Positions 1 to 4,530 of a stretch of 5,038 bases of DNA are shown one piece after another (position 1 is the stretch's first letter; each line of letters starts with the position of its first letter). The DNA comes from Pseudomonadota bacterium (GTDB lineage Bacteria > Pseudomonadota > Alphaproteobacteria > Rhizobiales > Xanthobacteraceae). The position numbers and the translations under genes are program-made. The stretch is taken from positions 1 through 5,038 of the forward strand of contig JAEYTQ010000140.1 of assembly GCA_023433965.1 (NCBI GenBank). Reading direction: 5' to 3'. The notes under the pieces are model-generated. The model had not been told where the DNA came from and did not search any database. It saw only the letters and a program-made list of their open reading frames with translations.

Positions 1-651
1 GGTCGCCGACAGGCCGATGGCGCGCATCTGCGGCGCGAGGCGCCAGAGCCGCGCCAGCCCGAGCGAGAGCAGGTCGCCGCGCTTGGACGTCACCAGCGCA
101 TGCAATTCGTCGAGCACGATGCGCTTCAAGGAGGAGAACAGGAACGGCGCGTCGTCGGAGGACAGCAGCAGCGCGAGCTGCTCGGGCGTCGTCAGCAGCA
201 CGTCCGGCGGATAGCGCCGCTGCCGCTGGCGCCGCGACACCGGCGTGTCGCCGGTACGGGTCTCGACCTTGATCGGCAGCGCCATCTCCGCGATCGGCCG
301 CTCGAGATTGCGCGCGATGTCGACGGCAAGCGCCTTGAGCGGCGAGATGTAGAGCGTGTGCAGGCCGCCGGCGCGCTGCAAATCGCGGCCGGTCGAAACG
401 AGGCTCTGCTTCGCACCGGTCCGTTCGGCCGCCTCCGTCGAAAGCTCCACCAGGGTCGGCAAGAATCCGGCCAGCGTCTTGCCGGCGCCGGTCGGCGCGA
501 TCAGCAGTGCCGAACGGTCCTCGCGCGCCTTCTCCAGCAGCGCCAATTGATGCGCACGCGGCAACCAGCCGCGGGCTGCGAACCATTGCTGGAAGCGGCC
601 CGGCAGCAGCGCGGCCGGCTCGGTCGATCTCTGGAGGATACGGGGCGGCAC
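1..651 (-). CDS. Ligase-associated Lhr-type DEXH box DNA helicase, N-terminal part (gene runs off the left edge)
   Basis: This is the first 217 codons of a superfamily 2 helicase; the reading frame is still open at base 1. Helicase motifs appear in order: Walker A APTGAGKT at residues 52-59, motif Ia YISPLKAL at 101-108, TGDT at 133-136, TTPEQLALLLS at 154-164, the DEXH box DELH at 181-184, and motif III SAT at 215-217, exactly at the window edge. The N-terminal RFQQWFAARGW segment before Walker A is what I associate with the ligase-associated Lhr-like helicases (about 800-900 residues), which usually sit beside a metallophosphoesterase and an ATP-dependent DNA ligase and are assigned to DNA repair. 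If so, the second RecA domain and the partner gene lie to the left. No in-frame ATG precedes the motifs, so I chose the GTG at 651. It lacks a convincing Shine-Dalgarno, and the frame stays open further upstream, so the start is uncertain. The family is secure; the ligase-associated subtype is inferred. Confidence 0.9.
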   Translation of the reverse strand, partial: MPPRILQRSTEPAALLPGRFQQWFAARGWLPRAHQLALLEKAREDRSALLIAPTGAGKTLAGFLPTLVELSTEAAERTGAKQSLVSTGRDLQRAGGLHTLYISPLKALAVDIARNLERPIAEMALPIKVETRTGDTPVSRRQRQRRYPPDVLLTTPEQLALLLSSDDAPFLFSSLKRIVLDELHALVTSKRGDLLSLGLARLWRLAPQMRAIGLSAT

Positions 652-695
652 GGCATGACAGGTAAGCCGTGAGGGTCGCTTCGTCGAGGGGTACC

Positions 696-722
696 GCCTT
701 CCTCGCCTTGCACGAGGAAGGC
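696..722. repeat. Perfect 10-bp inverted repeat, possible terminator stem
   Basis: GCCTTCCTCG at 696-705 is exactly matched by its reverse complement at 713-722, with a 7-nt loop. It lies 109 bp past the stop of the minus-strand NTF2-like gene and 45 bp before the helicase start. No T-run follows on either strand, so it is not a classical intrinsic terminator. It could act as an RNA-stabilising or Rho-assisted 3' structure, or as a binding site. Confidence 0.5.
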
Positions 723-765
723 AGTTGCGTATGCGCTGTCCATTTGAGGCACGCCGGTCTCCACA

Positions 766-787
766 TCGTCATGGCCGGGCATGACGA
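766..787. repeat. 8-bp inverted repeat with a GCCGGG loop, possibly a REP-like intergenic palindrome
   Basis: TCGTCATG at 766-773 pairs perfectly with CATGACGA at 780-787 around a 6-nt GCCGGG loop, 45 bp past the stop of the minus-strand NTF2-like gene. The core CGTCATGGCCGGGC resembles a palindromic intergenic motif I recall as common in Bradyrhizobium genomes; that is memory, not a search. It may be a fragment of such a repeat or a transcript 3' stem. Confidence 0.45.
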
Positions 788-831
788 CCGCTTGTGGAAG
801 TTGAAATCCGCCTACGAGGTGGCCAACCGCC

Positions 832-1197
832 TCACGCCCCGGCCGGGACCTGATCGAGAAATCCGGTCACGCTTCGGATGCGGCCGTCCTTCAGTACGGC
901 GAAATCCGTGCCCTTGATCGGGCTGTCGGCGCCGTCGGGACCGAGGCCCCAAGAAAAGCGGACGTGATCGCCGTAGCCGTTGGGCTCGCCGATCAGGTGG
1001 AATCTGAAATCGGGAAAACGCTGCTGCACGCCTGCGATCAGCGCGTCGATGCCGTCCTGGCCGTCGCCCTTCATCAAGGGATCGACATAGCTCGCATCCG
1101 CCGTCCAGTTTTGGCCGAGCAGTTCGCGGCGGCGGCCAGCCGTGCGCTCGTTCCAGAGCTCGATATAGCCGCGGGCGATGGTGATGGGGTCGGTCAT
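832..1197 (-). CDS. NTF2-like / SnoaL-like small alpha+beta barrel protein
   Basis: This 121-residue protein has the length and layout of the NTF2/SnoaL/ketosteroid-isomerase-like superfamily. An N-terminal helix (ARGYIELWN, residues 8-16) is followed by a helix with a WTADASYVDPL turn (31-41), a GIDALIAGVQQRFPDFRF segment (49-66), and C-terminal strands including VRFSWGLGP (79-87), GTDFAVLKDGRI (96-107) and VTGFLDQ (110-116). The fold makes a cone-shaped pocket used for isomerase, cyclase or dehydratase chemistry or simple ligand binding. No signal peptide is present, so it is probably cytoplasmic. The ATG at 1197 is backed by a strong GAAGGAG six bases upstream. Substrate and reaction cannot be read from the sequence; D39, D64 and H78 are polar candidates only. 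It lies downstream of the RidA-like gene on the same strand, separated by 109 bp with a nested dyad. Confidence 0.82.
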   Translation of the reverse strand: MTDPITIARGYIELWNERTAGRRRELLGQNWTADASYVDPLMKGDGQDGIDALIAGVQQRFPDFRFHLIGEPNGYGDHVRFSWGLGPDGADSPIKGTDFAVLKDGRIRSVTGFLDQVPAGA

Positions 1198-1203
1198 GGT
1201 GAT

Positions 1204-1210
1204 CTCCTTC
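1204..1210 (-). promoter_or_regulatory. Ribosome binding site of the NTF2-like gene
   Basis: GAAGGAG read on the minus strand lies six bases before the ATG at 1197, a near-ideal Shine-Dalgarno that fixes this start. Confidence 0.75.
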
Positions 1211-1247
1211 GATGAGGCCGTGTTCGGCTGACCGTCACTATCGAAGG

Positions 1248-1294
1248 TTCACGCGCGCTGATCGATTACCTCGGAGGTCATCAACGCGCGTGAA
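1248..1294. repeat. Nested inverted repeat between the RidA-like and NTF2-like genes
   Basis: The outer arms are TTCACGCGCG (1248-1257) and its exact reverse complement (1285-1294), separated by 27 bp. Inside lies a second dyad, 1264-1282: GAT-T-ACCTC, a central G, then GAGGT-C-ATC, where 8 of 9 pairs match. The element starts 12 bp after the stop of the RidA-like gene and ends 50 bp before the NTF2-like start. It could be an RNA structure at the ridA 3' end or a paired operator in the NTF2-like promoter. There is no T-run beyond it, so it is not a standard intrinsic terminator. Confidence 0.6.
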
Positions 1295-1306
1295 TTTGTC
1301 GCGAAA

Positions 1307-1657
1307 CTACTTCGCGGCCGTCACCATGATCTCGACGGTGTATTGCGGGGCCGCCAGCTTGGCTTCGACGGTGGCGCGCGCCGGCGTATTGCCGGGCGAG
1401 ACCCAGGCGTCCCACACCGCGTTCATCTCCCCGAAGGTCTTCATGTCGGTGATGTAGATGGTGGCCGAGAGCAGCTTCGACTTGTCGGTGCCGGCCTTGG
1501 CGAGGTGGCCGTCGATGGTCGCCAGGATGTCCTGGGTCTGCTTCGTCACGCTTTCGCCGGCCGCCTTGTTGGCGACGACGCCGGCGAGATAGACGGTGTT
1601 GCCGTGCACGACGACCTGGCTCATGCGCGGGCCGGTCTCGAAACGCTGAATGCTCAT
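1307..1657 (-). CDS. RidA/YjgF/YER057c/UK114 family protein (putative enamine/imine deaminase)
   Basis: This 116-residue protein shows the RidA family pattern. The N-terminal strands read VVVHGNTVYLAGVVA (residues 15-29), the helix QTQDILATIDGHLAKAG spans 40-56, the LLSATIYITDM strand spans 62-72, and the C-terminal signature TPARATVEAKL spans 91-101, followed by YTVEIMVTA (106-114). Arg94 in the PAR motif aligns with the substrate-carboxylate-binding arginine of E. coli RidA, and Glu109 with its conserved acidic residue, so deaminase activity is plausible. RidA proteins are cytosolic homotrimers that hydrolyse reactive enamine/imine intermediates such as 2-aminoacrylate. The opening MSIQRFETGPRMSQ recalls a RidA-like subgroup rather than canonical RidA, so the physiological substrate is open. 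I chose the ATG at 1657 because of GAGGAG seven bases upstream; an in-frame ATG at 1747 would add a non-family extension and overlap a hairpin. The gene follows the flavoprotein after 107 bp. Confidence 0.9.
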   Translation of the reverse strand: MSIQRFETGPRMSQVVVHGNTVYLAGVVANKAAGESVTKQTQDILATIDGHLAKAGTDKSKLLSATIYITDMKTFGEMNAVWDAWVSPGNTPARATVEAKLAAPQYTVEIMVTAAK

Positions 1658-1664
1658 CTGGGAT

Positions 1665-1670
1665 CTCCTC
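1665..1670 (-). promoter_or_regulatory. Ribosome binding site that fixes the RidA-like start
   Basis: GAGGAG on the minus strand is seven bases before the ATG at 1657. It decides between this start and the longer in-frame ATG at 1747, which lies inside an inverted repeat and has no comparable site. Confidence 0.75.
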
Positions 1671-1724
1671 ACTGAAATGGCGGCCCTGTCTAGCCCAGCG
1701 TCCTTCGCGGTGCCACCCCGATGT

Positions 1725-1750
1725 CGCATGCATCTGAAACGATGCATGCG
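1725..1750. repeat. Perfect 10-bp inverted repeat between the flavoprotein and RidA-like genes
   Basis: CGCATGCATC at 1725-1734 is exactly matched by GATGCATGCG at 1741-1750 around a 6-nt loop. It starts 14 bp beyond the flavoprotein stop codon on the minus strand. The arms themselves contain the short palindromes GCATGC and ATGCAT. The DNA symmetry suits a dimeric regulator upstream of the RidA-like gene. The RNA could form a stable stem at the flavoprotein 3' end, but no T-run follows. Confidence 0.6.
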
Positions 1751-1764
1751 CCATTCGCGCCAAT

Positions 1765-3420
1765 TCAGCTCACCGCCTTCGCCGCCGCGCGGCCCGCATT
1801 GCGGCCCGAGAACAGGCAGCCGCCAAGAAAGGTACCTTCGAGCGAGCGATAGCCATGCACGCCGCCGCCACCGAAGCCGGCGGCCTCGCCCACGGCGTAG
1901 AGGCCGGGAATGACGCGGCCCTCTTCGCCGAACACGCGAGAGTCGAGATCGGTTTCGAAGCCGCCCAGCGTCTTGCGGGTGAGGATGTTGAGCTTCACGG
2001 CGATCAGCGGCCCATGCGCGGGATCGAGGATGCGGTGCGGGGAAGCGGTGCGGATCAGCCTGTCGCCGACATAGCGGCGCGCATTGTGGATGTTCATCAC
2101 CTGCGCGTCCTTGACGTAGGGATTGGCGATCTCGCGGTCGCGCGCCTCGATCTGCATCCTGATATGCGCGAGCTTGAGCATGTCGCTGCCGGCGAGCTTG
2201 TTCATCTCCGCAACGAGGTCCTCGAGATTGTCGCGCACGATAAAGTCGACACCATGGCTCTTGAACGCTTCCACCGGCGCCGGCGCGCCCTTGTTGGTGG
2301 CGCGGCGCAAGGTCATGCGCCAGCTCTTGCCGGTGAGGTCGGGGTTCTGCTCCGAGCCCGACAGCGCAAACTCCTTCTTGATGATGCTCTGGGTCAGGAT
2401 GAACCAGGAGTAATCATAGCCGGTCGACATGATATATTTGAGCTGGCCGAGCGTGTCGGAGCCGGGGAAGAGCGGCGCCGGCAGCCGCGTGCCGGTGGCG
2501 TCGAACCACATCGAGGAGGGGCCGGGCAGGATGCGGATGCCGTGGCGCGGCCAGATCGGATTCCAGTTCTGGATGCCCTCCACGTAATGCCACATGCGGT
2601 CGCGGTTGATCAGCCGCGCGCCTGATTTTTCCGTGATGCCGATCATGCGGCCGTCGACATGCTCGGGGACGCCGGAGATCATGAACTTTGGCGGCGTGCC
2701 GAGCCGCTCCGGCCAGTTCTGCCGCACCAGTTCGTGATTGCCGCCGATGCCGCCGGAGGCGACGATCACGGCCTGCGCCTTGATCGCGAACTCGCCGACC
2801 ACGTTGCGCGAGGAGCTCTTGCCGCGCTCGGCATCGTCGGGCGCGAGGACGGCGCCGCTGACGCCGTCCACGGTGCCGTTGGTGACGGATAGCGCATCGA
2901 CGCGGTGACGGAATTTGAACGCCAGCCGGCCACTCTTGGCTGCTTCGCGCGCGCGGCGCTCGAACGGCTCGACGAGACCGGGGCCGGTGCCCCAGGTGAC
3001 GTGAAAGCGCGGCACGGAATTGCCGTGGCCCATCGCGTCGTAGCCGCCGCGCTCGGCCCATCCGACGACGGGAAAGATGCGGTGCCCCATCGCGCGCAGC
3101 CAGCTGCGCTTCTCGCCGGCCGCGAAGGCGACATAGGCCTCCGCCCATTGGCGCGGCCAAAAGTCCTCGTCGCGGTCGAAGCCGGCGGTGCCGAGCCAAT
3201 CCTGCATGGCGAGGTCGAAGGAGTCCTTGATCCCGAGCCGGCGCTGCTCCGGCGAATTCACCAGGAACAATCCGCCGAACGACCAGAACGCCTGGCCGCC
3301 GATCGACTGCTCGCCTTCCTGATCGACCACAATCACGCGCTTGCCCGAATCCGCGATCTCGGTGGCAGCCACCAGCCCCGACAGTCCCGCGCCGACGACG
3401 ACGTCCGTTTCTTCAGCCAT
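1765..3420 (-). CDS. FAD-binding dehydrogenase, fumarate reductase/3-ketosteroid-dehydrogenase-like flavoprotein
   Basis: The 551-residue product has an N-terminal Rossmann FAD site GAGLSG (residues 10-15) ending in RVIVVDQEGE (28-37), then GGQAFWSFGG (41-50). The C-terminal FAD-closing region reads GLYAVGEAAG (506-515), HGY (522-524) and LEGTFLGG (527-534). Length and motif order match a conserved bacterial group of putative FAD-binding dehydrogenases of about 550 residues, in the superfamily of fumarate reductase flavoproteins and 3-ketosteroid-1-dehydrogenases. Substrate and electron acceptor are unknown. Tyr524 lies where 3-ketosteroid dehydrogenases carry a catalytic tyrosine, but the following spacing differs, so steroid activity is not claimed. 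No signal peptide or heme motif is seen, so it is probably cytoplasmic. I chose the ATG at 3420 because GGAGG stands eight bases upstream and the Rossmann motif then begins close to the N-terminus; in-frame ATGs at 3435 and 3477 are alternatives. It is the first gene of the leftward block. The first beta strand looks one residue short. Confidence 0.9.
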   Translation of the reverse strand: MAEETDVVVGAGLSGLVAATEIADSGKRVIVVDQEGEQSIGGQAFWSFGGLFLVNSPEQRRLGIKDSFDLAMQDWLGTAGFDRDEDFWPRQWAEAYVAFAAGEKRSWLRAMGHRIFPVVGWAERGGYDAMGHGNSVPRFHVTWGTGPGLVEPFERRAREAAKSGRLAFKFRHRVDALSVTNGTVDGVSGAVLAPDDAERGKSSSRNVVGEFAIKAQAVIVASGGIGGNHELVRQNWPERLGTPPKFMISGVPEHVDGRMIGITEKSGARLINRDRMWHYVEGIQNWNPIWPRHGIRILPGPSSMWFDATGTRLPAPLFPGSDTLGQLKYIMSTGYDYSWFILTQSIIKKEFALSGSEQNPDLTGKSWRMTLRRATNKGAPAPVEAFKSHGVDFIVRDNLEDLVAEMNKLAGSDMLKLAHIRMQIEARDREIANPYVKDAQVMNIHNARRYVGDRLIRTASPHRILDPAHGPLIAVKLNILTRKTLGGFETDLDSRVFGEEGRVIPGLYAVGEAAGFGGGGVHGYRSLEGTFLGGCLFSGRNAGRAAAKAVS

Positions 3421-3682
3421 GCGCTCCCCCTCCATGAGTTCCCCTGTATTTGCCCGGATTGAAGCCAGCGGTTGCAACTGAGATCAAGGGCGTGGCGCGC
3501 AAGACATCGTTAACTTGTTCCACTTTGAGATGGAGTTCCTGCGGGTGCAGCGCGGACGCAACACTGGACTTGAATTTGTTTCGAGTCAGCCCGCCTGCCT
3601 AGACAAAACCTCGGTTACGACGGACGCTAGCCTTGCATCACCACCTGACACGCAGATTCGTATTCGACTGGGGCGGGGGACA
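3421..3682. promoter_or_regulatory. Divergent intergenic region between the flavoprotein and the secreted CASAC protein
   Basis: Both flanking genes start outward from this 262-bp region, so it must hold promoters in both directions. The only clear structure is a 21-bp dyad at 3567-3587. No -35/-10 pair is strong enough to call on either strand, and I found no EcfG-type match here. A frame open from 3515 runs into the rightward gene, but its N-terminal part has no signal peptide or family resemblance and is treated as untranslated leader. Confidence 0.6.
3567..3587. promoter_or_regulatory. 21-bp dyad, candidate operator in the divergent region
   Basis: GACTTGAA at 3567-3574 and TTCGAGTC at 3580-3587 form an inverted repeat with 7 of 8 complementary positions (the eighth is T:G) and a 5-bp spacer. 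Arm length and spacing suit a dimeric helix-turn-helix regulator. It lies 95 bp before the rightward start and 146 bp before the leftward start, so it could serve either gene. This is inferred from symmetry alone. Confidence 0.35.
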
Positions 3683-4204
3683 ATGAGGTTTCTGACGGGG
3701 TTGCTTGCGTCGGTTCTCCTGATCGCGGGCATGGGGGCTTCTCACGCGGTGGTTCGGATCGCGGATGACCGCGGTGGCCGGATTGGAACCTACGTCGACA
3801 AATACCAGGATCTCAGGCAATCCGGCGAAACCGTCATCATCGATGGGCTCTGTGCCTCAGCCTGCACCATCGTCCTCGGCGCCATCCCGCATGACCGGAT
3901 CTGCGTGACCTCGCATGCGACGCTCGGCTTCCATGCCGCCTGGGATTTCGGCGCCAACGGCCGCGCCGTCACCAATCCCGAGGCAACCCAGATGCTCTAT
4001 GCGATGTATCCCTCGCAGGTGAAGCGCTGGATCGGGAAGCGGGGCGGACTGACGCACCGCATGCTCTTCCTGAAGGGCAAGCAACTCGAGGCCATGTACA
4101 AGCCCTGCTACCTGGACGCGCAGGCTTCAACCGCCAAGCCGTCGCGGCGGTCGCTCCCGCAGGCGGAGCCACTCGAATCGGCCCGGGGCCAGCTGCTTCG
4201 CTGA
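3683..4204 (+). CDS. Secreted protein with CASAC motif, crotonase/ClpP-like periplasmic family (COG3904-like)
   Basis: This 173-residue protein begins with a clear signal peptide: basic MR, a hydrophobic stretch at about residues 3-18, and a likely signal peptidase site after SHA at residue 22, so the mature protein should be periplasmic. The mature part has a strand VIIDG (51-55) followed at once by LCASACTIVLG (56-66), then RICVTSHATLGFHAAW (72-87). This order, a Ser in a small-residue turn after a strand and then a GFH segment, is what I know from predicted periplasmic proteins related to the ClpP/crotonase fold. Ser59 could be a nucleophile and His84 a partner, but neither is proven. Four mature cysteines (57, 61, 74, 142) could form disulfides. 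The polar tail after about residue 147 looks disordered. The start at 3683 follows a G-rich stretch (GGGGGA), and upstream extension would bury the signal peptide. It may instead be a non-catalytic member of the fold. Function unknown. Confidence 0.8.
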   Translation: MRFLTGLLASVLLIAGMGASHAVVRIADDRGGRIGTYVDKYQDLRQSGETVIIDGLCASACTIVLGAIPHDRICVTSHATLGFHAAWDFGANGRAVTNPEATQMLYAMYPSQVKRWIGKRGGLTHRMLFLKGKQLEAMYKPCYLDAQASTAKPSRRSLPQAEPLESARGQLLR

Positions 4205-4225
4205 CCTCCCCGACCTGACTTGGCC

Positions 4226-4261
4226 TCTTGCTCGCCCGCGGCGTCTTGCCCGCAGGCGGCG
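4226..4261. repeat. Two-copy tandem repeat, 18-bp unit
   Basis: The unit at 4226-4243 begins TCTTGCTCGCCCG and is followed immediately by a second copy at 4244-4261 beginning TCTTGCCCGCAGG. The two copies agree at 15 of 18 positions, and both end GCGGCG. It is non-coding, just after the stop of the secreted protein gene. It probably arose by a local duplication; no role is evident. Confidence 0.6.
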
Positions 4262-4282
4262 TAGAGCCTATCTGAAAGCCAG

Positions 4283-4309
4283 GGAACCGGGGCCTTCGTC
4301 CCGATCGTT
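4283..4309 (+). promoter_or_regulatory. Possible EcfG-type general stress response promoter
   Basis: GGAAC at 4283-4287 and CGTT at 4306-4309 are separated by 18 bp, matching the GGAAC-N16-19-CGTT pattern known for the alphaproteobacterial EcfG sigma factor. The match points rightward into the small membrane protein and SCO genes. Transcription would begin near 4316-4318, just inside the ATG at 4313, so the site is either fortuitous or means that ATG is not the start used. In GC-rich DNA a single such match is weak evidence. Confidence 0.3.
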
Positions 4310-4312
4310 GTC

Positions 4313-4507
4313 ATGGCTCAACCACTGCATCCAGCGCATCGTCTATCGGACAATTCGCCCAATGACGGCCGGATGCCATCCGTGCTGCTGTGGGCCGGCG
4401 CAGCCATCGGCGGCCTCGCCGTGACCGGCGTGCTGGCGCTCTGGTTCCACTATGGCAACCAGGTGTTCTTCGAAATGATCAGGACCGGCCTGGCCGCCTG
4501 CTTCTGA
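4313..4507 (+). CDS. Small single-pass membrane protein upstream of SCO
   Basis: This 64-residue hypothetical protein has a polar N-terminal region (residues 1-20), one transmembrane helix at about 23-45 (VLLWAGAAIGGLAVTGVLAL and following residues) and a short tail ending in AACF, with a single cysteine at residue 63. I know no named family. The reading frame looks real: it has a coherent membrane segment, and its stop lies 23 bp before the SCO start in the same direction, the layout of a two-gene operon. The ATG at 4313 has no Shine-Dalgarno. An internal ATG at 4373 (Met21), right before the helix, is an alternative start and fits better if the EcfG-like promoter is used. A role beside SCO in the membrane, for example in oxidase assembly, is inferred from position only. 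Confidence 0.65.
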   Translation: MAQPLHPAHRLSDNSPNDGRMPSVLLWAGAAIGGLAVTGVLALWFHYGNQVFFEMIRTGLAACF

Positions 4508-4530
4508 CTGCGACAGGAAGTTTTCCGCCC

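Larger units (their letters stand above)
652..831. other. Intergenic region with two hairpins, between the NTF2-like gene and the helicase
   Basis: These 180 bp separate two minus-strand genes. No credible gene is present. Two perfect inverted repeats (696-722 and 766-787) are the only clear structure. The region should hold the 3' end of the NTF2-like transcript and the helicase promoter, but I cannot identify a convincing -35/-10 pair. Confidence 0.6.
4205..4312. other. Intergenic region with tandem repeat and EcfG-like promoter match
   Basis: These 108 bp separate the secreted protein gene from the small membrane protein gene, both rightward. It contains an 18-bp imperfect tandem repeat (4226-4261) and a possible EcfG-type promoter (4283-4309). 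No good intrinsic terminator is visible: the GC-rich stretch can pair only imperfectly and is not followed by T residues. Confidence 0.55.

Noticed and set aside
100..672. 190-codon open frame on the plus strand opposite the helicase
   Set aside because: The opposite strand encodes all expected helicase motifs in order, while this frame is Arg/Gln-rich without any recognisable domain.
669..917. 82-codon plus-strand frame in the gap before the helicase
   Set aside because: It overlaps the 3' end of the NTF2-like gene, crosses both hairpins, and has no ribosome binding site or motif.
1698..1716. Possible sigma-54 promoter on the minus strand (TGGCAC) upstream of the RidA-like gene
   Set aside because: TGGCAC is present, but the required downstream GC-containing TTGC element is absent at the correct spacing.
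1658..1747. N-terminal extension of the RidA-like protein to the ATG at 1747
   Set aside because: The extension does not resemble the family and begins within the 1725-1750 palindrome; a strong Shine-Dalgarno supports 1657.
1855..2625. 256-codon open frame on the plus strand opposite the flavoprotein
   Set aside because: It lies wholly antisense to a strongly supported gene, its translation is low-complexity and rich in Ala, Arg, Gly and His, and it has no family motif. This is typical of a GC-rich shadow frame.
3515..3682. N-terminal extension of the secreted protein to the ATG at 3515
   Set aside because: It would place 56 residues before a textbook signal peptide, with no family resemblance in the added part.
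4226..4261. Intrinsic terminator after the secreted protein gene
   Set aside because: The GC-rich stretch is better described as a tandem direct repeat; it pairs poorly with itself and no T-run follows.
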